A stretch of 64,000 bases of DNA from contig OZ023274.1 in assembly GCA_964007475.1 (NCBI GenBank), forward strand, positions 7,812,001 through 7,876,000, in the 5' to 3' direction. The notes under the pieces are model-generated. The model was not told where the DNA came from, searched no databases, and saw only the letters and a list, made by a program, of their open reading frames with translations. Of this stretch, positions 13,501 through 30,568 are shown in pieces. Made by a program: the position numbers and the translations under genes. The stretch is from Hybos culiciformis (Eukaryota; Arthropoda; Insecta; Diptera; Hybotidae). Position 1 is the first letter of the stretch; the number at the start of each line of letters is the position of its first letter.

Positions 13501-14952
13501 ACAAAGTTGTGACTATTACAAAATAATAATGATTGTATTTGCTATTATAAGTGTTCTTTTACTATCATCTACGGTATGTTTAACAATTTTCATGATTAAA
13601 AGACGTAAGCCAGCACGTCCAAGGATTAAGAAAACATTTTTGGTTCAAAAACATATTTCACAACCAACAGAATTATGTAGTCGACCAGTTGCTACAGAAC
13701 AATGTCAAATCACTATTGAAAACTGCTGTAATATGAATATTTGTGATACGGTAAATATAAACAAAAATTTTTTTAAATATTAACATTGCCCTAATTATTT
13801 TTTATTTTTTATTTTTATATTTCTTTTCATTTACACTAATTTGTTAAAAAAGATAAATCCGTATACATCGTTAGAAGAAGAATCCATTATAAATTACATA
13901 TAAAAAAAATATTTTACATTCGATGTTTACTTAGAATAATTTAACGTTTAGATTTAAATTTTATGCAGGTGGTTAATAAAGCCCCATTATTTTGAGTAAA
14001 TTTACATATGTAAAAAATAATAATAATTATGTTAAATATTGATTGAACCATTGTGATGAAGAGGCCTCTTCCTTAAAAAGATTTTAGGACCAACTAATAA
14101 AAATTATCTCTTAGTTAATACATTTATATTTAGAAGAAATCTGATTTTAATTTTACGAATTTACTAAAATAACGAATAAATTTTGTATTCTTCCGTCCGA
14201 AATATTCTAGTTCGTGTAGTATTTAAAATTTTCCCCTAAACTTGTTGTATAGAAATGTAAGCTTATTCATATCGGTGTTGTCTGAAAATTGTTTCTTTTT
14301 ATTCTATTATATAAGGAAATTCATTGAAATGCTTGTCAAAACTTATATATTGTTGAATACATATTATACAAATTATGTATTTAACCGTTTTAATAATTTT
14401 TCAAGATTTTAAATCTATTTTTCTTGCTCACCAATTGTTATATTCTACGCGTTTTCCAATTAAAGGTTTTTTTTTACTGGAAACAAAATTTGTGTAAGAT
14501 TTTTTAGGATATCTACTTATTAAATTAGATTTTAATTTATATAAAAATTATACACAGGTACTTAAAATAAATATATTTTATTAAAAAAAAAATTATATAC
14601 CTTATCTACTGTATAACATATAAATTATTTGATTTTGTTATTAAATTATTGTTCAAAAATATCATTAATGTAAAGATATTAAAATTAAAGATTTTATATA
14701 AGTTTAAAAACATTTTTTATTTTAAATATTTTTAATTAAATTTCTTTAAAAATATTTTTATTTTTTCAGCCATGTTTTGATCCAAACATTCTTCAACAAA
14801 CGTTCGACTCTAACAGCTGTTCCAATACCAAAGAAAGTAAACAAACAATAATTGATAGTTTTAATGAAAGTTTATATAAAAAAAATAATAATAGTTGTCC
14901 TAAAGAAGAGAAGAAAGCATTAATTGATAATATGGAAGAAAATTTATATTAA
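1453..14952 (+). CDS. cue: cueball, LDL-receptor class B (YWTD) and EGF-like type I membrane protein (whole gene, 4 coding exons)
   Basis: Coding exons 1453-1519, 11925-13278, 13435-13750 and 14770-14952 join in frame to 639 residues, close to the roughly 640 I remember for the fly protein. In order I see a signal peptide (residues 1-22), a YWTD/LDLR class B propeller (about 30-290, with repeats such as [14 protein letters not shown] and IYWTDL), three Cys-rich EGF-like modules (about 347-445), a membrane helix (about 504-528) followed by KRRK, and a Cys-rich cytoplasmic tail. The opening of exon 2 (EFA..., then AAHQF) and the tail junction (MNICDT then PCFDP) match my memory of Drosophila cueball. 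In flies cueball is linked to gametogenesis and blood cells; its ligand is not known to me. All junctions are GT-AG. Oddity: intron 1 is 10.4 kb while the others are 0.16 and 1.0 kb. A different LDLR-family member is unlikely. Confidence 0.95.
2041..2148. repeat. TAGGTA/TACCTA-rich patch
   Basis: Degenerate tandem and inverted copies of GTAGGTA and TACCTAC form an imperfect palindrome. The same hexamers recur through the window, so this is a genome-wide simple repeat type. Confidence 0.6.
6570..6622. repeat. 53-bp hairpin in cue intron 1
   Basis: Two 21-base arms (AGTTCGTTATCGAAATTCAT and its partner) differ at one position, with an 11-base spacer. It accounts for part of a spurious minus-strand ORF. 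Confidence 0.8.
11925..13278 (+). CDS. cue: cue exon 2, YWTD propeller and EGF-like modules
   Basis: Acceptor TTTTTAG|AATTTG and donor GATGT|GTAAGT. The exon carries the whole beta-propeller with its YWTD-type repeats and three Cys-rich EGF-like modules ending in RCE. The reading frame is open on both sides of the first internal Met, so the coding start is not here but in exon 1. Confidence 0.96.
13435..13750 (+). CDS. cue: cue exon 3, juxtamembrane and transmembrane segment
   Basis: Acceptor ATTTTAG|TTGTGA; the T completes the Val codon left by exon 2. It encodes a short ectodomain stalk, a strongly hydrophobic helix ([14 protein letters not shown] then [11 protein letters not shown]) with a KRRK stop-transfer, and the start of the tail ending NICDT. 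The donor is ACG|GTAAAT. Confidence 0.95.
14770..14952 (+). CDS. cue: cue exon 4, cytoplasmic tail and stop
   Basis: Acceptor TTTTTTCAG|CCATGT. Reads PCFDPNI and continues to DNMEENLY then TAA at 14950-14952. The join CDT-PCFDP resembles the fly protein. It was missed as an ORF because it is short. Confidence 0.9.
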   Translation, partial: PCFDPNILQQTFDSNSCSNTKESKQTIIDSFNESLYKKNNNSCPKEEKKALIDNMEENLY

Positions 14953-15141
14953 ATTTTCTTTTAATATTTTTTTCTAATATTACATTGTTTTTGTAACTGC
15001 CTTATTATTGAAAAATTTAACTTTTCATAAGTTTTTTTTTTTAAATACACATATATTATTGGCTATTTTAAATTGCGATGAAGTAATGTAAATATTACAA
15101 TATTTGCTAAATATTGCTAAGTAATTTAGGATGAAGACAAA

Positions 15142-15147
15142 AATAAA
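15142..15147 (+). terminator. candidate cue polyadenylation signal
   Basis: The first AATAAA about 190 bases after the cue stop; a second copy lies near 15169. In DNA this AT-rich the hexamer occurs often by chance, so position is the only support. Confidence 0.35.
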
Positions 15148-16940
15148 AATGCTGGAAAAATACAAAAATAAATAAGACAAAAATAAAAATGGTAGATGCT
15201 AAAATTTGAATGTTACATAAAAGATTTCGGTAATCATTGGATTGATTTATAAGAATTAAATATCATTACAGATATTTTTATAAAATAATTTAATTATTTC
15301 AATTGATTTGGAATAAAAAAATATCATGAAAATTAAGTACAGAGGTTCCCATTTAAAAGGAAATGAAAATCTGATATTTTGGTTAAGATTTTGTACAGAA
15401 ATTAATTATGTCGAAAATTTTATTAAAAATTCACGGATTTTAGAAGATATGTACGTGAAATTTATACCTTTTTTTTGTGTTAATTTATATACATAATTAT
15501 GTACGTACTTTTTATAATTTTGCTTTTTTAGAAACAAAGGTTATTTTTTTTTCGTAAATTTTCATTTCTGTAGAATTGTGTGGTAACAGAACAAATTTTT
15601 TAGAAAATTTGTATATATAGTCCGAATTTTTTTTTAAGAATTTTAATATCAAAATTTAAAAAAATTAAATAATTTTTTTTTGTTTTGAAACATATTTTAA
15701 AGTTGTACTCTTTAAAATGTTTGCCTAATTGTAAGTTTTTAGAAAAAAAAAAAAATATATATATTTATTTTGAAATAATTTTAGTCGTTATAGAGAAATT
15801 CATTGTACAAATGACATTTAATAAGTTCAGTAACAATTAACTAGCCTGATCAATTTTATAGGTTTAACTAAAAAATATAATTGTATTTACTAGAGGTATC
15901 AAATCTACTATGGCATTTGCGATGGCGAGTTAAGTTTCGACCAGTGGCACACGATGCTATTTTCTCTTAATTTATATATTTCCATTTGTCTTTTTAAATT
16001 TGGAAAAAAAACCTCGCCCACAACAATGCAAGTTAGTTAAATTAGTGGTAAAAGTTGTTCTAAAAAAAAGTGTCACTGTAAGAAATAATTTATTTATTAC
16101 AAACTTAATGATTATGCTAAAATTGTTCCTAATTTGAAAATTTTTAGAGTTTTTTTTTCTTCTTCTTTTTTACGTTTTTTTAAGACATAAATTAGATAGA
16201 ACAATCCACAATTAAGGAAAAGAAGCACTTAAAGTGTACTTAATTTTAATTTAAATAAAAACAAAAACTGTAAATAAATAAAATTTAGATAAGTAGTTGC
16301 ATACAAAAGTTGTAAAATATAACATTATTTACAGAATAAATATTGTAAAAAAATTTTATTTTTCGTCGCAAAAAATTTAAATTAAAAGAATGGAATCATT
16401 TAGAGCCCCTTTTTTAGTTGAAAAATTAAATATTTTGTATCAGATTATTAGAAGAAATCTTGAAGAAGGTTTAGATCAAACCAAACATTACATTTAATTA
16501 TTAGAATAACTCAAAAAAAATTTAATTACAAACTGCTGAAATTTGAATCTTAAAATGGGTTCAACAGACATAATTTTCTATGAGCTTAAAAAGTTAAATC
16601 AAAATTTATTTATTCTGTAAATAATTTAATCATGAACTTTTTTTTTTATTTGAATTAATTTTGATTTGGCTCAAAATATTTGGTGCAGTGTATTGATTTT
16701 ATACTATTAAATAATTTTCTATACCATGTTGATAAAATATTACTAAGCTATTAAATTGTTCATAGTTATTCATGAACTGTCAAAGGATGGCAAATATTTA
16801 TCAATTTAACTTGCACTAAGAACAGCACACTTTTACATCCTTAAATTTTTTTTTAATTTTTTGTAATAATATGTTTTAATAAACAATATTAAATTTTTAC
16901 ATGTCATGTACATACATAGGTAATTAATTTTAAGTAAAAA

Positions 16941-16973
16941 AATTTTTGTAAATACAAAGTATTTACAAAAATT
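16941..16973. repeat. perfect short inverted repeat
   Basis: Two 15-base arms starting AATTTTTGTAAATAC are separated by AAA. They would form a tight hairpin. There is no coding or RNA context. Confidence 0.7.
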
Positions 16974-17473
16974 AGTAAATTGTGATGTTATATAAATTTA
17001 ATAAAAAAACTAAAAAAAAATTAAATAAATTGCATTTTTAATAATTACAATTTTAGACTATTATTTGAATAAGATAACTGAAACTGAAGGTAGGTGCATA
17101 TTCATTGTTTATGACCTTTCAAAGAAACAATTTACTATTCAACTTACTTACACTAATTTCAAACTAGACAAATATAAATTGTTGCAGGAAAATTTTGGAG
17201 TTGAGAATTGTTAAAATGTAATTATAAATCTTTCTTTATTTAATCGGCATTTATCACAAGTTTTTGAAACTTCTTAAACTTCCAAGGAACTAACCAAAAA
17301 TTAGGTAATGGTCCTACGCAAGCGAGGGGATGAAGAATTTATTACAATTTGTTACGGTGGAGGCGGGAGAAGTTTTGCAAAATTTTGCATAACCAAATTT
17401 TTTAATTTTCCTTTATTAAAATACAAATTTATTTGGAAAAGAGGGATTCCTAACGATTTGTAACCGCCTGGGC

Positions 17474-17630
17474 AAACTGGACGCGACGGACGCGACGCAA
17501 ACGTTAATGACGTTAATGACCATATAATTTCATTAACGTCGTTAACGTCGAGACTGTTCGCGTCCATATATTTTCATACATTTAATATTTCTTTACGTCA
17601 TTTGCGTCACGTCACGTCGAGTTTAACCAA
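17474..17630. mobile_element. GACG-rich palindromic (foldback or MITE-like) element
   Basis: A GC-rich block in AT-rich DNA. The inner arms (about 17501-17518 and 17531-17549) pair in about 17 of 18 positions around ACGTTAATGACGTTAATG. TGGACGCGA at 17478 faces TCGCGTCCA at 17558-17566, and an outer pair, AAACTGGACG and CGTCGAGTTT, bounds the block. It encodes no protein. The small minus-strand ORF across it is a by-product. Confidence 0.6.
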
Positions 17631-18253
17631 ACTATAAAAAGAAACTACTAAATTTGCTTAATTTGTGAATAGCCTTTAAGTAATAACTTAAATACCTGAA
17701 AAGTATAATAAATGGATTATATAACATTCTTACTCTAATATGGAAATTATTTCAGCGCAGCGATGGTTGGTGTTTTATTTTTAATTTTTTTTTCAAAGCT
17801 CATTCGCTAAGTCGCTAAGTAGTTTTTTTTCAAGTAGTCGCTAATGCGAGTTGACTTCTCTCTACGACTTGACAGACTATACATTTTTCTGAAAAGTAAA
17901 CATAATAAAAAAAATCTATCGTAAAATTCGTAATTTATATTTTATTTGTAAATTTATTTTCTATTTTTAAAACATTTTTATCAAATAAAATAATTTTAAA
18001 TTTGTAATTTTATTTTTGTTCCAAATTTCAAATAATGTGAAAGTTTTGTTTTTTTAATAAAGAAATATGAGAAATTTCTAAAATTTTGCAATTATTCTGT
18101 CGGAATTTTAATTATTGTAAAGAAGTTTGTTTTTATTTTGATTTCCAATTAGAATTTTGTGATAAATATTTTTTTTTTTCATTTTGTTTTTAATAATTTT
18201 TTTAAAGATTTTTTTAAAAAGAATTTTGCATTAAATAAAAACCTTTAAATGAG

Positions 18254-18293
18254 ATCGATTTTTGTTGATGATAAAAATCGATAGAGAAATCTA
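18254..18293. promoter_or_regulatory. ATCGATA-containing inverted repeat upstream of the CCDC102A-like gene
   Basis: ATCGATTTTT (18254-18263) faces AAAAATCGAT (18283-18292), and the second copy continues as ATCGATA, the core of the DREF-binding element common in fly housekeeping promoters. It lies about 95 bases before the ATG. A promoter role is inferred from position and motif only. Confidence 0.3.
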
Positions 18294-18387
18294 GTTAAAT
18301 TTTTAATTTAACTCCAAACGCTGGTGGTCACACATTTTTTTGAGCGGAACTTAATTCAAGAAGAAATAACTAAGAACATTAAGAAAA

Positions 18388-24954
<6,567 letters not shown>

Positions 24955-26775
24955 AGTTTAATATGAAGGTCAAATTTAGTCACAAATATTTCTGAAATTT
25001 ATAAAATAGATGTACTTCTAATAATGAAGTGACTTCAAGAAGTCCGAAATAATAGATAATATTTTTATTTTTAACCGTAAAAATTGATTCGAGCTTAAAA
25101 AACTAATAAGAATGAACAATGTGTTCAAAAAGTAAAGGAAGCGTCCTAGTAAAAAAAAAAATATTTGTCATTCGCCGCCTGATGCTTTATATTTGGCATG
25201 TATTTTTAATGGAGAACTACATAGTTTTATCAACATTTTTTTAGTTTTACTAATTAAAGATATTATATGTCATGCTCGAACAAAACTTTAATTTTGAATT
25301 TCTATAATTAGACCATTCTATATTGTTTTCCCTGTGGTCGGCTAGTGCCATAACCGAGGCCATGAAAATATTAATAAAAATATAAAAAATGTTCATTACT
25401 CGCAATAATTTAGAAAGTAAGAATAGTATTGAAATACATAAAAACAATTGTCGGTCAAGTCTAAAAATATAGAATGGTCCAACGTAACTGAGTAATAGAT
25501 CAGGTCTTATAATACTTACTAAAATTAATATTGATATGAAAAACTAGTATTTGTAAAAACATAATAAGTTTTGTTGTTACCTGAAAATATTGAAAACTGT
25601 TGTAAATTCTCAATATCAATATCAAAATCAAACTATCAGCAATACATTTCTTTTCTTAGACCGTGTTAGATAAGTCTAAAAAGTACGATTATTCCTATGA
25701 TTCAGTATAATTTTTAGTTAAAGTATTTTTTTTTGATAAAGTTTTAAAGTAATGACCTTATATCTTTGGACTTTGAACTAAAATAAGTAATTCTACTTAA
25801 TTTGTATTACTAAAAAAATAGTATTTTGTATTTATGTATTTTATTATGTCGACATTAATAATGTCACTTCATCATATTTAATTCATTTTATAATCTAAAC
25901 TTATTCAGATTAGTCTATTTGATACTATTTGATGGCCATAAAATCATTTAAACCACTTTAAAGCACAACAAATTTTTGCATTTTTATACATACTTTTTGT
26001 AATATATTAAGTTAATAATACTTTATTTACATACATTCTAAACAAAGTACCATGCCAGAGATTGCTTTTTATAACAGTAATTTTTCTCAAATAATAATTA
26101 ATTTTGTTCTTTGTTTAATATTTAATTCAATGAAAGTCGTCTTCCCACAATAAAAACTTTCAGACCCAGGCTGTTTAATAAGAAATCATTTTTATTTTGG
26201 TGTTATTTTAATAAAAAAATAATTTGATCCTATTTTTTTTTTATTGTCGGTATTTCGTTTCCTTAATATAAATGTTTGGCATTTGTGATTTTTCTGTTTC
26301 TGTTTTAATATTTGAGACTTTTTATTTTTTTAAATTAACATTTTACATAATACTCTACTATGTATTAATATTATGATAAGAAAAAAAAAAAAAAAGATAT
26401 AAACAAAAATATAAATAATGATAATAATAATAATGTATTCTAATAATTAACCATTTTGATTATATTAATTCTTAGTATAGGTAAGTGTTTATTATAAAAA
26501 AAATTATTAAACTCATTAAACAATAATATAGGTATTTAACTTAGATCATACTATTCATACCTACATATTTACAAATTTGTTCTTTTAATTCATGTAATAA
26601 AATAAATATCAAAAATATTTAAAATTTTGTGTTTATGTTAAGAATTTTTGGAATAGAAAATCCTTCAAAGTTTAATATGATTAATGTGATGTCTGTTGGT
26701 GCAATACAATTGGGAATAAAATTCAAAAAAAATTGTAATAAAATATCTATATAATCGTTGAGTTGTTACGATTTA

Positions 26776-26926
26776 TGCTGAAAACACAATTGGGGCGACA
26801 GCGACGGCGACAGCGATAGCGACTGTCAAAAACCATATATTTGTATGAGAATGAAACAATTGAGGCGATTTTTTTATATGAAAAATCGCTGTCGCCGTCG
26901 CCGTCGCCCCAATTGTGTTTTCAGCA
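26776..26926. mobile_element. 151-bp MITE with near-perfect terminal inverted repeats and TTA target duplication
   Basis: The ends start TGCTGAAAACACAATTGGGG on both strands and pair over about 42 bases with one mismatch. TTA flanks each end (26773-26775 and 26927-26929). The inner part repeats a diverged CAATTGAGGCGA. A 3-base TTA duplication fits PIF/Harbinger-type elements, but family assignment needs other copies. It encodes no protein. Confidence 0.85.
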
Positions 26927-27699
26927 TTAACATACAGAGTGAAGTGTCGAGTGTAGTATTGGCAATAGCTTCTCAACGAAATTATGTAACAAATAAAATC
27001 TTATTTGGAATCACGTAAAAAAAAAAACAATTTCATAAAATACCTCAATTAATTAGAACTACATAATTAATTTATAGTTTTAGTAATCTGAAAATAAATA
27101 AAATAAGGAAATAAAAAACTGAGTTTTTTTTTTTTTGTATTTTTTTTCTTTTAAATTTTTATTTCTTATAACGTATTTATTTATCTTTTTCCTTTGCTAA
27201 ATTGAGCAAAAAAGTAAATCGAGAGATAATTTTTGTTTTTCATATAATAATAATATTTTTTTTTTTTATTTATATTCTCATGTTTTTTTTTTTTGTTTTA
27301 ATTTTATTAAATTTTTTTTGTAATAATGATATCTACGGGATATATTGCATCGAAGTTTCTTTTTTTTTTTTTTATTTTATTTTTTATTTATTTATTTATT
27401 TTTTTTATTTTTTCAAAAATTATAAATACAATAATCAAAATTATAAATACAATAATAAATTTGTTTGATTATATTATATATTTATATAACAATAAAAAAA
27501 TTAGTTTAAAAAAATATTAACATAATATTTTATAAAAAAAAAAAAAAATCAGAAAATTTAATTATTTTTGACTTATGTTAATTTTAGTCCCTAACATCCA
27601 TTTTATTGAAAAAAAAATAACAAAGTATTTTTTTTGTTATTTAAAATAATTTTAGTCTCCTTAACTTTATACAGTGTCAACATATTCGTAGAACCTTAA

Positions 27700-27960
27700 A
27701 TGACCAATAGTATTACAGGGAAAAAAATTGGTAATGCAATAAATTTTGACAATCTGGCTAGATGGTTATATGTGTATCTAATCAAAATAGACAATATAAA
27801 CATAGACATAAAAGTAATTAAAGTTCGTGAAGAAACGTCTCCGATTCTCAACATGGCTACAACGTATTTATTTCAGAAGAACCTAAAACCAGAGTATTTT
27901 AAGACATGTTGTGTAAGATTATTCAATGGACAATATGAATGTAGTAAATTCTATTATTGA
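27700..27960 (+). CDS. small open frame of 86 codons, unrecognised
   Basis: It opens MTNSITGKKIGNAINF and ends CSKFYY. Base composition is visibly less AT-rich than its surroundings, and the C-terminal part (NLKPEYFKTCCVRLFNGQYE) looks protein-like. There is no recognised domain, signal peptide or splice partner. It may be a decayed gene fragment, a lineage-specific peptide or chance. Confidence 0.2.
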   Translation: MTNSITGKKIGNAINFDNLARWLYVYLIKIDNINIDIKVIKVREETSPILNMATTYLFQKNLKPEYFKTCCVRLFNGQYECSKFYY

Positions 27961-28567
27961 CAAAAAATATTATGTTAATAAAACTGATTAATACTAAAAA
28001 TATTATCAGAAATGTAAGTGAGAATTAACTAATGAATAATTAATCGATTTTCATTTTTAATGTTTTTATTTTATATATTTTTTTTGTCATCTGTTAAAAT
28101 TTGGAAAGAACAATGATTATTGAAAATTGTATTAAAACTAACTATATTTATAGTTATAATATTTTATTTTTGTGAAAGTAATTATAACTGAAATTGAAAT
28201 ATAGTCTTTTTTGATATTTAGAAGATGAAAATCGATTTCTTTTTTTACGAAATAAATAAAATTTAAAAATATTTTTCAATAAATCACAATTTTGTTTATA
28301 TTTACTTAAAATTTATTATTTATTTATACAAATTTATATAGTTTTTTTTGTTAAAAAAAAATTAAAAAGGTAAGGTACTTAAAATGAATAAAATAAAAAA
28401 TTAATATCTAATCTAATTTATAATATATAAAACAAAAAAAAAAAAATATTTTGTGTGACAAAAATATTATTTTAATAAAAAAATTATTTTTTAAAAATTT
28501 TTTTTTTTATTTTTTATATATTTTATATTATATAGAAAAATTATTTAATTGTATTTTTATATATATA

Positions 28568-28570
28568 CTA

Positions 28571-28592
<22 letters not shown>
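28568..28592. repeat. TA microsatellite
   Basis: A run of about 12 TA units next to long T runs. Confidence 0.8.
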
Positions 28593-28601
<9 letters not shown>

Positions 28602-30081
28602 TTTTTGTAATGATTAATGCATTTTCTAATATAAACTGTGAAATATTTTTTTTGTAATTTAATTTATTTATTTAATTTATTTTTTTTTTTTTGTCAAATT
28701 TATATATAACTTATAATTTTTATGTTATTATTTTATTATTTTAATTATAATATTTATAATTTTTAGTCTATGTAATACTTGCTTATGGTTGACTTTTTAT
28801 AAATTATATAAATTTTTATGTTATTTTTTTTTTTGTTTTTAAATTTTTTTTTAACATTTTGTTCATTATTTACATTTAGAATAATATCCAATATTAATTG
28901 ATGCTTCAGTTTTATAATGTATTTTTAATTTTTTTTTTTTGTTTTTTATATTTAATAATTATTTATAAATTATCTACTTCTTTTGTTTTAATGTAACAAT
29001 TTTTTGTTTTTTTTTTTTAATATTTTTTTTTTGGCAGTTTATTTTTTATTTATTTTTTTTTTTTTCAATAAAAGGATGGTTTTTTATTTAAATTTTACTT
29101 ATATTTTAAAATTAAATAATAAAAGGATTATTAATTTTCTTGTAAACTTAGAAAGTTAAAGAGAAATTGAGATGATTTGATTTCGGATTAATGAATTTTA
29201 ATAATATGGAAGATATTAATTATTATGTTATTTATCTAAAAACAATCAAGAATAAATTTCAGTTGAATTTATATGTTTTAATTCTATAAGTTTTCGAAAT
29301 TAAAGTTTCATTGATTTAGAATCAAAAATTATAACAAAAATTCTAAGAAATAAAAAAGTTTACAATAGGTACTATATATTTTATGAAATTGTGATGGTTA
29401 TTAATGCATTATAGAATAATTAAATTATTGTTTACTTGTAATAATAAAATTTATTAGGTAGTTTTATATTCTACAGTTAAATAAAATCTCATCAAAGAAA
29501 TATTATTATGGGGATCGAAAAAAAAAGAGTAAAGAAATATAAATATCTTAAATAGTTACTTTAAGCTCAATTAAATAGTCCTCTTTAAACTTGAAAAGCT
29601 TTTAAAAATAGTAACAATCCCTTATTATTTTAATTAAAAAAAAAGAATTTTTTTTTTTTTGTAAATTAAACATACATTAAAAACAGAAACAATTTAATAT
29701 CGTATTTTGTGTTTTTTTTTAGAAATATCAAAGGTCAAAAAGCGTTCTAGAATAATTGGTTAAAAAGAAATGTGTAAGAGAACAGCGTATAAAAAACGAA
29801 TTTTAGCTTTTTGCCTTTGATAAATTTTCTAAATTTCGATTTCAACATTATAATGAATTAAAATAATATTATTAAAATAAAAAAATTTTTTTTTTATTAT
29901 TTAGTTTTTTTTTTAATAAGAAATACCTATAGATTTAAAAGTTAAAAATCTTACTTATTACAATGTAGCAGTTATAGCCTCAAGCCTTCTACATTTCAGA
30001 AACTTTTTATTTTAAAATTCTTTTGTAGTAAGGCTGAATCTTACATTAGAATTCTAGATTTTTTATTCATACATATTTTTT

Positions 30082-30568
30082 GGGGGTGGAAGGGGTGCCT
30101 TAAACTAAATATACATAACTATAGATTGATGTTATGTCGCTTTGAAAGCGATCTTCGAAGTTCTAGTTCGTGGTGCCTAATGCTAACTATAGCCTGCAGT
30201 AAAATTATATTTCATTTTGAATGTCTCAAAATTAATTTGAAATTTAATTTATTCCGATAAGGGATCAGGTTAAGTAATGGATGAAGCAAATGTTGCCAAG
30301 AAATGCAAAAATTATATTATGCATAATCATCCAACCCAGGACAAAATTCTCTACATTTTTCAACTAATTATTATTAGATAAATTACGCATTTAATGTTTT
30401 TTTTAATTATGTAGTTTAGGACACTTTCTTAATTTAATAAAATCAAACTGATTTTAAATAAATTTAGTTTATGACACTTTCATGAACTGACATAACATAA
30501 ATTTATATTACGTCGCTTTCATAACATCAATTTATGCTATGTTTCTTTAGGTTAAGGCACTTCTCCCC
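30082..30568. mobile_element. about 490-bp non-autonomous element with diverged inverted ends
   Basis: The left end (30082-30135) and the reverse complement of the right end (30515-30568) share GGGG, GTGCCTTAA and a following ATTGATGTTATG, with a few mismatches and a 3-base indel. CATATTTT is present beside both ends and may be a target duplication. There is no open frame, so it is probably an old MITE. Confidence 0.55.

Larger units (their letters stand above)
14953..18387. other. cue 3' UTR and intergenic DNA before the CCDC102A-like gene
   Basis: AT-rich and without a supportable gene. It holds a perfect 15-base inverted repeat (16941-16973), a GACG-rich palindromic element (17474-17630) and, just before the next gene, an ATCGATTTTT/AAAAATCGAT inverted pair (18254-18292). 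Confidence 0.8.

Noticed and set aside
26773..26976. Minus-strand frame with Ala-Thr and Ala-Val repeats
   Set aside because: Product of the GCGACGG-type ends of the 26.8-kb MITE.
27202..27520. Overlapping plus-strand frames rich in Phe and Ile
   Set aside because: T-rich low-complexity DNA.
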